From contig NZ_CP028136.1 of the NCBI RefSeq assembly GCF_003024155.1, forward strand, positions 496,001-560,000: 64,000 nt of DNA, given 5' to 3'. Below, one piece after another: positions 16,730-25,212 of this stretch (position 1 is its first letter; every line of letters starts with the position of its first letter). The translations under genes were made by a program, and so were the position numbers. Under the pieces are notes generated by a model. It was not told where the DNA came from. It ran no database searches and saw nothing but the letters and a program-made list of their open reading frames with translations. This DNA is from Christiangramia fulva (GTDB lineage Bacteria > Bacteroidota > Bacteroidia > Flavobacteriales > Flavobacteriaceae).

Positions 16730-17848
16730 TTAAAATTTAACCTCCATCCATAAAACCGGGTGTTGACTGGCCTGTTCCTCTTTTTGCTTTAGCGTCGTTA
16801 AAATTCTCCATTGATTTTCAGTACCCGGCCAAATGGCACGACGATCGATGCCACAGCGTTTTATTTTTGAATACATCCCAGGACTGGCAAGCAGATATAC
16901 CTCTTCCTTCAAATTGAGACCCCGACCATAGGCCCCCAGGCTATAATAATCTTTATCTTTTCCATGGTCTTTGGCTGCAAGAAATTGAGGATGCCGGGAA
17001 ATAGATTTAAGATCAGTATCCTGAAGAAGTGGAGACAGTGAATAGCAATAGGAAACCGCGAACAGGCTTCCCAATACCAGAATATGATCATTCCCCTGCT
17101 CCCGAAGCTGTTGATATACCCTGGCAACCGCCTGGCTTTGTCGGTATCTCTTCTTTTCTAACTCTTCTTTTAATTCTATTCCTGCGGTAAATTGTACCGC
17201 CAGTATCCAGAAGCTTTCCGTTTTTCCGGTGATTCTAAAAGCGGTGAAATCGCGATCAAACAGGAAGGCACCTGTGCTCTCTCTTTCCTGGTTATAGATG
17301 CCCATTGAATCCAGCATAATTCCTTTTCTGACCAACACCGCCTGATCCAGCCCACGATCGTCATTTCCTTGTGAAAACGAGAGATCGCGGTAGGGTGCGA
17401 TTGGATAGTGTGAAAGGTATTTTTCAAGAAACACCTTTACCGCCGGTTTACTTTCTACCTCTTGAAGCACAAGTACGTCAGCATTGGTCTCGGCTATGAT
17501 CTGTGCTTTATGATGGATGGATCTGGTGGGAAGCGGCCGATTTTCTATTTCAATCCATCCCTGCCAGTTTGTAATTTCTCCTGCCCTGGTTGCAAGCTCA
17601 TAGTGTTGTGGTTTCATGGCCATGACCATTCCCTTCCGGTTCAAATAACCATACCTGAAAGGATCCTTATGCTCAAAGCCAAGCAGGTAAACCAATTCCC
17701 GGATGCGTTCATAACGCCGGTTTGATTTGGTATTCATCAAATTGTCCAGTTCCTCCCTCCAGTTACTATGGTTATGGCTTTTTGGTTTTTCAAGCAGCTC
17801 GCGATGCCTGAAGAAGAGATTTTCGATATTGTAAAATGCAATTTTCAT
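16730..17848 (-). CDS. Endonuclease/exonuclease/phosphatase-fold protein with lost catalytic residues
   Basis: This 372-residue protein has the EEP fold. KIAFYNIENLF is the N-terminal strand and Asn motif, and ADVLVLQEVESKPAV near ~125 carries the metal-binding Glu. DRGLDQAVLVRKG matches the centre. Three later catalytic motifs are altered: the GDxND motif reads VLGSLFAVS, the KIDYxLxS motif reads KEEVYLLAS, and the SDHxxxW motif reads SQHPVLW. The fold is retained and the C-terminal strands are in order, so it may bind rather than cut nucleic acid or phosphoesters. The ATG at 17848 starts the canonical MKIAFYN, one base from the end of the AAA ATPase gene, implying an operon. Confidence 0.75.
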   Translation of the reverse strand: MKIAFYNIENLFFRHRELLEKPKSHNHSNWREELDNLMNTKSNRRYERIRELVYLLGFEHKDPFRYGYLNRKGMVMAMKPQHYELATRAGEITNWQGWIEIENRPLPTRSIHHKAQIIAETNADVLVLQEVESKPAVKVFLEKYLSHYPIAPYRDLSFSQGNDDRGLDQAVLVRKGIMLDSMGIYNQERESTGAFLFDRDFTAFRITGKTESFWILAVQFTAGIELKEELEKKRYRQSQAVARVYQQLREQGNDHILVLGSLFAVSYCYSLSPLLQDTDLKSISRHPQFLAAKDHGKDKDYYSLGAYGRGLNLKEEVYLLASPGMYSKIKRCGIDRRAIWPGTENQWRILTTLKQKEEQASQHPVLWMEVKF

Positions 17849-17849
17849 G

Positions 17850-18506
17850 TTATTTTCTTTTATCAGGTGTTTCGCTGTCAAAAGCGATGAGATTAAAAAG
17901 ATGCCGCATCCGGCTTCTTACCCTGCTGCCATAGCGCTCCTCCATTTCGTCGGCATTGAGGTTTGTGGTCGCATGGGTTTTTACTTTGTTGGACAGGAAA
18001 AGTTCATACCTCGAGAGCATGATCTCTCCGATCACATTGCAATCTTTCCCGTAGTACCGTCCTGCGGGTTCCACTCCCATATCATCAAAACAGATAAAAC
18101 TATTGTTTCCATAATCTTCAATGGTTTTGTATCCCACATGATTGAACCCAAACACAATATTTCGGCAGGGAATGACTTCATACTTGCGCTGGTGAGGCAC
18201 CAGATGCCTTAGCAGTTTCATCAGTGTGGTTTTTCCACAGCCTACAGGACCACTCAGCAGCAATCCTTTATTGGGATCCAAACCGTATTTTTCGCAGTTG
18301 ACGGGGTCGCGAATGGCATAGTTGCAGAGTTTATGAAGTATCTCATGATCAGCAGGGTAAATCCTGAAATGTCCGCCGAACAATTCCCTGCCTTTCCTTT
18401 CGAAAAATTCCAGGATCTTAGGAAAATCATAAACGGCCTTTTCCCCGTCAAAGGTTCCCAGGATATACTCTACCCCACCATCTGATATTTTACAGGGGTT
18501 GATCAT
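17850..18506 (-). CDS. AAA/DnaC-like P-loop ATPase of the mobile element
   Basis: This 218-residue ATPase has Walker A LLLSGPVGCGKTTLMKLL at ~80-97 and Walker B NSFICFDDMGVEP at ~135-147. A sensor-like Asn occurs in KTHATTNLNADE and an arginine-rich RYGSRVRSRMRHLF follows. The layout resembles DnaC/IstB-type helicase-loader or replication ATPases. Similar proteins are found in Bacteroidota plasmids and conjugative elements next to a winged-helix protein. It overlaps the upstream gene by 17 bases. Loading or remodelling a replication protein on the excised element is the most likely role, but this is inferred from fold and context. Confidence 0.7.
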   Translation of the reverse strand: MINPCKISDGGVEYILGTFDGEKAVYDFPKILEFFERKGRELFGGHFRIYPADHEILHKLCNYAIRDPVNCEKYGLDPNKGLLLSGPVGCGKTTLMKLLRHLVPHQRKYEVIPCRNIVFGFNHVGYKTIEDYGNNSFICFDDMGVEPAGRYYGKDCNVIGEIMLSRYELFLSNKVKTHATTNLNADEMEERYGSRVRSRMRHLFNLIAFDSETPDKRK

Positions 18507-19134
18507 AACGCTTGGTTTTTTTAACCTGTAGGTAATCTTCTCTGGGCTGAGATTTGGCCTTCTTCTCAGTCTTCATTTCCTGGTACCATTCTTCAAGGAG
18601 ATCGTCCACATCCTCAAAAGTTTGCTTCTCGGGGTAATCGAGCGAAACCCATCTCAGAAATTCTTCAGTGGCTTTTTCGAGGTTTTTCCTTTCAAAAAAA
18701 TCTTCAATAGTTTCTTTTTTTTCTTTCCAAAGCCTTTTAATGTTTATATGTTTATTATATATGGACAGTTGTTCCGTATTGGGACACCGGTGTCCCAATA
18801 GAAGACAAGCCTTGTCATCAGGTTGTCCCTCTAGCGGGACACCTATTTTAAGGTTTACAAGAAGCCTCACACGAGATCCTGCCATGGCATGGGAAGGCTT
18901 ATATTTTAAGTATCCCCATCGGTGCATTTCTCTGATACACCGGTGATAATTGGAAGTTGATCCCATACAGGCATCCTTCATGACCAGTTTCCGGCTGATC
19001 GTCAGCCATCGCGGGAAATGTTCTTCATTCCAGCGCCTAAAAAGGGCCATATACAAACTGATATGGGTTGGATGAAGACGGGGATCCCGGCCGAAATGTG
19101 CTAAGACTTTATTCAGATGAGCGATGTAATTCAT
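18490..19134 (-). CDS. Winged-helix-like accessory protein, possibly for replication
   Basis: This 214-residue protein begins MNYIAHLNKVLAHFGRDPRL. HPTHISLYMALFRRWNEEHFP, SRKLVMKDACMGSTSNYHR and MHRWGYLKYKPS at ~18-90 read as a winged-helix DNA-binding domain. This part resembles the N-terminal domain of replication initiation or regulatory proteins on Bacteroidota elements. The C-terminal ~100 residues are charged, helical and low in conservation. It overlaps the AAA ATPase by 17 bases, so the two probably act together, as initiator and loader do. I recognise no exact family. Confidence 0.5.
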   Translation of the reverse strand: MNYIAHLNKVLAHFGRDPRLHPTHISLYMALFRRWNEEHFPRWLTISRKLVMKDACMGSTSNYHRCIREMHRWGYLKYKPSHAMAGSRVRLLVNLKIGVPLEGQPDDKACLLLGHRCPNTEQLSIYNKHINIKRLWKEKKETIEDFFERKNLEKATEEFLRWVSLDYPEKQTFEDVDDLLEEWYQEMKTEKKAKSQPREDYLQVKKTKRYDQPL

Positions 19135-19140
19135 AACCTC

Positions 19141-19419
19141 CTAAAAATTATGATGGATCTTATTAGCCGTTAATACTTCTTGGATATCCGATGCTTCATA
19201 ATAAATAATCCCTCCAATTTTGGTATACGGAAGGGTGCCGTTGACCCTAAAGTTCTGAAGAGTTCCAGGGGAGATCTTAAGGAGTTCCATGACTTCGGTT
19301 GACTTTAACCATTTTTTGGTGAATCCGCCCTGCTGTTTGCTGAGCATTGCTTCGATCTCTGTAAGCATTTCTTCCTTGAAAGCTTGGAGATCCTCGGTGG
19401 TAATAATACTTGTTGGCAT
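19141..19419 (-). CDS. Excisionase-like helix-turn-helix protein
   Basis: This 92-residue protein has an N-terminal helix (TTEDLQAFKEEMLTEIEAML) and a MerR/excisionase-type HTH_17 domain. WLKSTEVMELLKISPGTLQN is the helix-turn-helix and VNGTLPYTKIGGIIYYEASD is the wing that reads DNA. Small proteins like this act as excisionases or regulators in Bacteroidota integrative elements (family knowledge). The ATG at 19419 is chosen because the few residues before it (to 19452) are not family-like. It is the first gene of the leftward five-gene group, 6 bases before the next one. No integrase gene accompanies it here. Confidence 0.72.
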   Translation of the reverse strand: MPTSIITTEDLQAFKEEMLTEIEAMLSKQQGGFTKKWLKSTEVMELLKISPGTLQNFRVNGTLPYTKIGGIIYYEASDIQEVLTANKIHHNF

Positions 19420-19681
19420 TGTAAAACGAGTTTTAAAACAATCCCACCGCAAGTTTCATTTTAAACGATGGGATTGAAGTTGATTTGACTTTCGTTCTAC
19501 AAATTTGCAGGCCGATAACCTGAATTATTCACAAGGAGGTTCGGAGTACGAAAAAATTTAACAGACAATGATCATGCAATCCTAAAGAACCTTTTAACAC
19601 CTGAAAATGTATTTTATCGTTTATTTTTAGCTCACATCGAATAAATTATTCCTGATACTATTTTTCGAGTTCCTTTAAGGA

Positions 19682-20137
19682 ATGAGGCGATTATTTATTT
19701 TTTTCATTCTTTTTATCCATTTTATAGGATTTACTCAAAATTCATCCTCAGTTCCTACCTATACCCGAATTATTCCGCCACTACAAACGGATCTGAAATC
19801 GTCTTCCATAATTTTTAAATCTTCCAACGATTTCCTACAGGTTCATTTTCCTTCAATTCGTTCCTCTGAATATAGTATTTTTCCTACAAATGATTTTGTA
19901 GTGATTCTGGCCGATATGAAACTTTCAAGCAATGGTGAAATCTATAGCTTAGAATTAGATCCTTCCTTTTTTATTTATAAACAGACTGGTAATGAATTTG
20001 ATTCCCTAACAGTATCTAACATTAGAAAAGACAAGGTTTTGTCCGCAGATTATATTGAGAAAATATCTATTCCCACGCACCATAATTTAAATAAAATTGA
20101 ACCACAATTGTTAACTTTTGATATACATTACAATTAG
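19682..20137 (+). CDS. Secreted protein of unknown function before the fimbrial genes
   Basis: This 151-residue protein has a strong signal peptide (residues 1-19, FIFFILFIHFIGFTQ). The mature part is rich in Ser, Thr, Phe and Ile with alternating hydrophobic residues, consistent with a beta-sandwich. I recognise no family. AAGGA lies just before the ATG. It lies 184 bases ahead of the DUF4402 gene on the same strand, so it could be a minor fimbrial component, tip or anchor, but this is position only. The gap between them holds a 20-bp-spaced direct repeat (20216-20248) and probably the promoter of the next gene. Confidence 0.6.
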   Translation: MRRLFIFFILFIHFIGFTQNSSSVPTYTRIIPPLQTDLKSSSIIFKSSNDFLQVHFPSIRSSEYSIFPTNDFVVILADMKLSSNGEIYSLELDPSFFIYKQTGNEFDSLTVSNIRKDKVLSADYIEKISIPTHHNLNKIEPQLLTFDIHYN

Positions 20138-20215
20138 TTATGTTATTTTATATCTTTTACTAAAAGAATTAGCCATTATCTTAGGACATTTATATCAAAG
20201 TTAATTTTTTATGCA

Positions 20216-20248
20216 TTTCATCGATTATTTTATCCTTTCGTCGATTAT
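20216..20248 (+). promoter_or_regulatory. Direct repeat upstream of the fimbrial operon
   Basis: TTTCATCGATTAT (20216-20228) and TTTCGTCGATTAT (20236-20248) are 12/13 identical and start exactly 20 bases apart, two helical turns. They lie about 75-105 bases before the DUF4402 start. Such spacing is usual for a regulator binding as a dimer on direct repeats. The regulator is unknown. Confidence 0.4.
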
Positions 20249-20321
20249 CCGATCCATTTTATTTTTCTTCGCAGTCTAATTTTTTTAACTTTTTTTTAAT
20301 ATTTGTTTATTTAAATCTTAC

Positions 20322-20843
20322 ATGATGAAGAAAATTACTCTTATTTGTTTTGCAATTATGGCAATTGCATTTTCAACTAATGCCGTAGCTCAGGATAATG
20401 CCTCTGCTTCGGTAAACACGACTGCTAACGTAATCACCCCCATTACAATTACTGGAGGTTCGGCTCTCAGTTTTGGTGATATTGTAGGTACATCCAGTGG
20501 TGGTACAGTTACTGTTGCTACTGACGGTACAAGAACAGCAAGCGCCACCGACCTTACCATTACCGGTACTCCGGGAACGGTTTCTGCTGCATCCTTTACC
20601 GTAAATGGTGCAGATGGTTATACCTATGCCATTAGCCTACCTTCTGCTTTTGACATTTCGAACAGTGGTGGTACGGCTACCATGGGAGTGGGCACTTTTG
20701 TAAGTAATCCTGATGCAACAGGTACCCTAACTGGTGGAACTCAAACTGTAAACGTTGGTGCTACTTTAACAGTGGGTGCTGATCAGGCTCCTGGTGTGTA
20801 CACTAACGCAACCGGAATGACTCTTACCGTTAACTATAACTAA
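20322..20843 (+). CDS. DUF4402 protein, probable fimbrial subunit
   Basis: This 173-residue secreted protein has a signal peptide (residues 1-24, ending in NAVAQ) and a Gly/Thr/Ser/Val-rich beta-sandwich. ANVITPITITGGSALSFGDI opens the domain, GTVTVATDGTRTAS follows, and it closes with the alternating TGMTLTVNYN. DUF4402 proteins occur as pilin-like subunits in chaperone-usher gene clusters (family knowledge). The end, with alternating hydrophobic residues, could serve as a donated strand. The next genes encode a PapD-like chaperone, a second small subunit-like protein and an usher, which supports the role. It looks like the major subunit because it leads the operon and is the least hydrophobic and most repetitive. 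Confidence 0.75.
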   Translation: MMKKITLICFAIMAIAFSTNAVAQDNASASVNTTANVITPITITGGSALSFGDIVGTSSGGTVTVATDGTRTASATDLTITGTPGTVSAASFTVNGADGYTYAISLPSAFDISNSGGTATMGVGTFVSNPDATGTLTGGTQTVNVGATLTVGADQAPGVYTNATGMTLTVNYN

Positions 20844-20906
20844 GTGTTTTCATAAATAATTGTCGCGGCATTCCCGCGGCAATTATTTTTCATATTAAAG
20901 TTGTTG

Positions 20907-21746
20907 ATGAAGATGAGAATGAATTGCAATACCCAAGCCCTATTAATACTTTTTTTTCTAAGCCTAATCACTTTTAACCTTTCCGCACAGGGAGACCTTT
21001 TGATCTTTCCCAAGCGAATTGTCTTTGAAGGCACTCGCAACCGGGTCCAAACCCTTAACCTGAATAATAGCGGGACCGAAACTACCACCTACAGAATTTC
21101 GTACATAGAGATAAAAATGGATGTAGATGGTAAATTTCAAAAAATAACGGAACCTGATTCCTTGCAATATTTTGCCTCCCCTTACCTTCGCTTTTTTCCC
21201 CGTAGCATCACACTGGCACCTAAAGAAACCCAGGTAATTAAAATTCAGTTAACAAAAACCGGTGAATTACAGCCCGGAGAATATCGTTCCCACCTTTACA
21301 TACAGGCACTACCTAAGGAAGACGCCCTTGAATCTCCTAAAAAGGGTAAAACTGAGGGCATTAAAATTAATCTCACCCCAATCTATGGGATAAGCATTGC
21401 CAATATTATACGAGTGGGGAATCCAAATGCGGAAGTAACTATTGAAAATACCAGCTTTGAAAAATTTAAGGGTTCCATTCCCATCGTTTCTATGGATTTT
21501 AGGCGTAAGGGGAATGCTTCAGTTTACGGTGACATAATTGTTAAACATATTTCCCCCGATGGAAAGGAAACCGAAGTTGCAAAAATGAAAGGATTTGCAG
21601 TGTATACCCCAGGCTCGCTTCGAAAAACGCGGATTAAACTCCTTGCTCCAGAAGAAATAAATTATAATAGCGGTACACTGAAAATTTCCTATTATTCACA
21701 AAAGAAACCAAAAGAAAAATTTGCGGAGGCCACACTGGATCTATAA
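20907..21746 (+). CDS. PapD-like periplasmic chaperone for fimbrial subunits
   Basis: This 279-residue protein has a signal peptide (residues 1-27, ending in LSAQG) and two immunoglobulin-like domains. The first opens with LLIFPKRIVFEGTRNRVQTLNLNN and contains YRISYIEI; ITLAPKETQVIKIQLT has the G1-strand pattern of PapD chaperones. The second contains ANIIRVGNPNAEVTIEN and ends KISYYSQKKPKEKFAEATLDL. It would hold subunits in the periplasm by strand complementation and deliver them to the usher at 22230. The ATG at 20907 is used; the TTG codons just before it are less likely. It lies 63 bases after the DUF4402 gene. Confidence 0.75.
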   Translation: MKMRMNCNTQALLILFFLSLITFNLSAQGDLLIFPKRIVFEGTRNRVQTLNLNNSGTETTTYRISYIEIKMDVDGKFQKITEPDSLQYFASPYLRFFPRSITLAPKETQVIKIQLTKTGELQPGEYRSHLYIQALPKEDALESPKKGKTEGIKINLTPIYGISIANIIRVGNPNAEVTIENTSFEKFKGSIPIVSMDFRRKGNASVYGDIIVKHISPDGKETEVAKMKGFAVYTPGSLRKTRIKLLAPEEINYNSGTLKISYYSQKKPKEKFAEATLDL

Positions 21747-21768
21747 TTCCACTTCCATAACGGATAAA

Positions 21769-22227
21769 ATGAAAATGCTCTTCTTATTTTTTCTATTGCT
21801 CCAGGTTTCAGCCGTGTCTGCACAAAATATCTTTATTTCTGTGACCCAGGAATTGAACTTTGGTGATTTCTATCTTTTAAATTCCTCCCAAAATGCCACT
21901 ATTCGTGTAGCTCCAACGGGTGAATGGTCGAACACGGGTAATGCAACCCAAATCAATCCAAATCATAGTCCTGCCATTTTTTCTATTTCTACAGATAGCA
22001 CAACCCCTATTATGGTACAGGTCCATACCACACCCGGAGTAATGACAAATTCCGAGGGGCTGCAAGTAGAACTTCTTTCAGAAGAAACCAATACGGTATA
22101 TACCCTTCAAAAAGATCATTCATTGGAAATCCCGATTGGAGGAATCCTTAAAATCCATAATGGTGAGGCCCTTAATGGAACTTTTTCAGGAAATCTTTCG
22201 CTCTGGGCTACTATCATAAATGAATAG
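21769..22227 (+). CDS. Second small fimbrial-type subunit
   Basis: This 152-residue secreted protein has a signal peptide (residues 1-18, ending in VSAQ) followed by a beta-rich body. NIFISVTQELNFGDFYLLNSS parallels the opening of DUF4402 proteins (LSFGDI), and ALNGTFSGNLSLWATII gives an alternating C-terminal strand. It is probably a minor subunit, adaptor or tip of the fimbria. The ATG at 21769 is chosen because it begins the signal peptide. The gene lies 22 bases after the chaperone and 2 bases before the usher. Confidence 0.65.
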   Translation: MKMLFLFFLLLQVSAVSAQNIFISVTQELNFGDFYLLNSSQNATIRVAPTGEWSNTGNATQINPNHSPAIFSISTDSTTPIMVQVHTTPGVMTNSEGLQVELLSEETNTVYTLQKDHSLEIPIGGILKIHNGEALNGTFSGNLSLWATIINE

Positions 22228-22229
22228 CT

Positions 22230-24812
22230 TTGACAGCTGTCAATCGAAATAATCCTTTTTCCAGTCCTGGAAGGCATCAGATCTCTTTCAGGTTAATTGC
22301 GTTCCTGTTTTTTATTATCTGTTCTGCACCCAAAACCTTAGCTCAACAAAAAAACTGTGATGAAGTATTGTTGTCTTTAAATGTAGAATCAATGCCCGCC
22401 ACTGAGATCACTTCTTTAATTTGCGGGGATCAGGCATTAATATCCATTACAGAGCTATTTCAATTCTTACAAATTAAAAACAGCTTAAGCGATGACAATT
22501 CGCAGATCAAAGGCTTTTTTATAACTACTGAAAATAATTTTACGATAGATACTAATCAAAAACTGATAAAATTTAATGGAAAAAGTTATGTTCTTGAAGA
22601 AGGAGCCTTGATTTCAACAAAAACTAACCTTTTTTTGAAGCTGAATTATTTAGGAGATATTTTTGGTTTAAATGCAACATTTAATTTTCGAAAACTCTCC
22701 ATTTCCATAGAAACCGACCTGGAATTACCTTCAGTAAAAGCAGCCCGATTGAAGATGCGAAGGGAAAATCTTAATAAAATCACACATGAATTCGATGTTG
22801 ATACTTCTATCAAGCGGGATAAGAAGCCTTTTCATTTTGGTGTTGTAGATTGGAACCTTCTCTCCCATCAGGACTTAAATGGTTACCGCTATAACTGGTT
22901 TAATGCCGGGTTTGGAGCTATGCTGGCTGGAGGTGAATTAACAGGAAGGTTTAATTACAATTCTAAAAAGAAAATAACTTTAAGAAACCAGTTTCTAACC
23001 TGGCGTTATGTTAGCGATAACAATTCTCTTTTTCAACAAATTCAGTTAGGTAAAATAGTCCCCAATTCTACAGCTTCACTGTTTAACCCGGTGGTGGGAT
23101 TTCAAATTTCCAATATCCCTGCCACGCGAAAAAAGAGCCTTGGAACCTATACAATAAGTGATTATACCCAACCCAACTGGATTGTTGAGCTATATATCAA
23201 TAACACCATGGTTGATTATACTCGTGCCGATGAATCGGGATTCTTTTCTTTTAAGGTACCTGTTTTTTATGGAAGTACCGAAATTACCTTAAAGTATTTT
23301 GGTCCCTTCGGAGAAGAAGATACCGCATCAAAAATATTGACAATCCCTTATAATTTTATGCCTGCCGGTGATTTTCAATATTCCCTCTCTTCAGGTATGA
23401 TTGAAGATGGACAAAAAAATATTATCGCCAATCTTCGCACCCAATATGGTTTGTCCAGAGATATCACCATAGGTTCGGGGATCGAATATCTCTCTTCCTT
23501 AAAAGAAGATCCGTTTATTCCTTTTGTTAATGCTTCGGTGAGACTGCCAAATAATATCATTCTTTCAACAGAATACATGCACAAGGTGGGATTTTTCGGA
23601 AATCTTAATTACAGATCAGCTTCCGATTTCAGGATTGATCTAAAATATAAAAAGTACAGGCCAGGACAGCAGGCGATACCCTTTGGATATCTCGAGGAAA
23701 GAGTTGCCGAAATTTTTATGCCGGTTAAGGGTGCACTTTTTTCGGGTATTTCAAGGCTTTCTTTCCGCCAAAATTTTTTAAGAGAAAATAACTTTATCAA
23801 TGCTTTATGGCAACTAACCGGAAGAAGTTTGGGTATGAACTATAGCCTCTCTACCGAAGCCTTCATTAGCTCATTTGGCAATAGCCAATTTTACAGTAAA
23901 TTACAAACCTTTATACATTTTCCAGCGAATTTTTTATTCTCACCTCAAATTCAGGTTGATTTAAGGGATGGTGAAGTAAATTTTTTAAGAGGTGAATTAA
24001 GAAAAAAATTATTCAATGAAGCCTTTATTATTGCTTCCTATAACCAAAATTTTAAATATAACCAGTTTTCCTTAAATCTGGGATTTTCACTGAACACCAA
24101 TTTTTCACGAATAGGCATAAATAGCTCTTTTGAAAACAGGAATATTTCTTTTTCAGAATCCATTTCCGGAAGCGCCCAGATTGATGTTATGAATGATTAT
24201 TATAAAATTTCTTCAAGATCATCGCTTGGTCAGGGATCGGTAAAGTTTTCCGCCTTTTTGGATATTAATAATAATTCCATGAAAGATCCTCTTGAACCGA
24301 TCCTCGACGGTTTAGAGATTATTTCGTTAGATGGTACCCCAAAAGATAAAAAGAACAAAGAAATCATTTATTCCCACCTGGAACCTTATAAAACTTATAA
24401 TTTCAAAGTGGAAACAGCACAGTTAGAAAATATTGCCTGGATAAGTGAAATCCATTCCTTGGAAATTGTTTTAAACCCAAACCAGGTCAAGAATGTGCAA
24501 ATACCTATTAAAGTTGTGGGTGAAATTTCTGGATATGTTATGGATAACACAGCAAAAGGTATTGGCGGAATAAAAATCGCCATTTATAACAGGAAGGGGG
24601 AAATCATTAAGACCCTCCTGTCTGCACCCGATGGATATTTCAATTTTCTGGGTCTGCCTTCAGGACATTACAGCGTCCAACCACTACCCTCACAATTAAA
24701 AAAAATAGGTTTTTATTGCAATGATAAAATCCCTTTTTTAATCGAAAACTCTGTGGAGGGAGATATTATCGACACTTTAAATTTTCGGTTAGTTGAAATT
24801 GAAGGAGGATAA
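22230..24812 (+). CDS. Outer-membrane usher-like protein with C-terminal beta-sandwich
   Basis: This 860-residue outer-membrane protein should be the usher of the fimbrial operon. The signal peptide lies at ~20-38. An N-terminal domain (to ~165) is followed by a long barrel with usher-like blocks: LGTYTISDYTQPNWIVELYI, then SGFFSFKVPVFYGSTEITLK (plug-like) and FMPAGDFQYSLSSGMIEDGQ. The last corresponds to the YNLRPGxxxYxxxxG block of FimD-type ushers. At ~660-700, KFSAFLDINNNSMKDPLEPI resembles an SdrD-like repeat, and at ~765-830 GEISGYVMDNTAKGIGGIKI is a carboxypeptidase-regulatory-like domain. The only in-frame start near the signal peptide is TTG at 22230, 3 bases after the previous stop, suggesting coupled translation. 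Confidence 0.72.
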   Translation: MTAVNRNNPFSSPGRHQISFRLIAFLFFIICSAPKTLAQQKNCDEVLLSLNVESMPATEITSLICGDQALISITELFQFLQIKNSLSDDNSQIKGFFITTENNFTIDTNQKLIKFNGKSYVLEEGALISTKTNLFLKLNYLGDIFGLNATFNFRKLSISIETDLELPSVKAARLKMRRENLNKITHEFDVDTSIKRDKKPFHFGVVDWNLLSHQDLNGYRYNWFNAGFGAMLAGGELTGRFNYNSKKKITLRNQFLTWRYVSDNNSLFQQIQLGKIVPNSTASLFNPVVGFQISNIPATRKKSLGTYTISDYTQPNWIVELYINNTMVDYTRADESGFFSFKVPVFYGSTEITLKYFGPFGEEDTASKILTIPYNFMPAGDFQYSLSSGMIEDGQKNIIANLRTQYGLSRDITIGSGIEYLSSLKEDPFIPFVNASVRLPNNIILSTEYMHKVGFFGNLNYRSASDFRIDLKYKKYRPGQQAIPFGYLEERVAEIFMPVKGALFSGISRLSFRQNFLRENNFINALWQLTGRSLGMNYSLSTEAFISSFGNSQFYSKLQTFIHFPANFLFSPQIQVDLRDGEVNFLRGELRKKLFNEAFIIASYNQNFKYNQFSLNLGFSLNTNFSRIGINSSFENRNISFSESISGSAQIDVMNDYYKISSRSSLGQGSVKFSAFLDINNNSMKDPLEPILDGLEIISLDGTPKDKKNKEIIYSHLEPYKTYNFKVETAQLENIAWISEIHSLEIVLNPNQVKNVQIPIKVVGEISGYVMDNTAKGIGGIKIAIYNRKGEIIKTLLSAPDGYFNFLGLPSGHYSVQPLPSQLKKIGFYCNDKIPFLIENSVEGDIIDTLNFRLVEIEGG

Positions 24813-24814
24813 TT

Positions 24815-25207
24815 ATGCCAAATATATATAGAGTCCTCATTGTAGACGATGATAAAATAATTCAGTTTATCCATGGAAAATTACTGGAAAAAAATAATGT
24901 CTCAGTAGAAAGAACCTTTAATAATGGAAAGGAAGTTCTAAATTATATTCGATTTAAGGAAACCGCAAATTTTCTTATCCTACTAGATTTAAATATGCCT
25001 GTTATGGATGGATGGACCTTCTTAAAAGAAATCGAAAAGTCTCCGGCATTCAGTGCTCTGAAAATTATTGTTGTTAGTTCCTCCACAATTGATAGTGAAA
25101 AGGTAAAGGCAAAAAAATATTCGCAAGTAAAGGCTATTTTTGAAAAACCTATTAATAAAAGCTCGATAGATATAATAATAGACCTTATAAAACCTACGGT
25201 AAGTTAA
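24815..25207 (+). CDS. CheY-like single-domain response regulator
   Basis: This 130-residue protein is a receiver domain with no output domain. The acidic cluster VDDDK lies at 11-13. The phospho-acceptor is Asp58 in LLDLNMPVMDG. A Ser at ~88-90 in VVSSS and Lys111 in FEKP complete the active site. It starts 2 bases after the usher stop and so belongs to the fimbrial operon. A stand-alone receiver there implies a link between a histidine kinase outside the window and fimbrial assembly or adhesion. The partner is unknown. Confidence 0.85.
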   Translation: MPNIYRVLIVDDDKIIQFIHGKLLEKNNVSVERTFNNGKEVLNYIRFKETANFLILLDLNMPVMDGWTFLKEIEKSPAFSALKIIVVSSSTIDSEKVKAKKYSQVKAIFEKPINKSSIDIIIDLIKPTVS

Positions 25208-25212
25208 ATATT

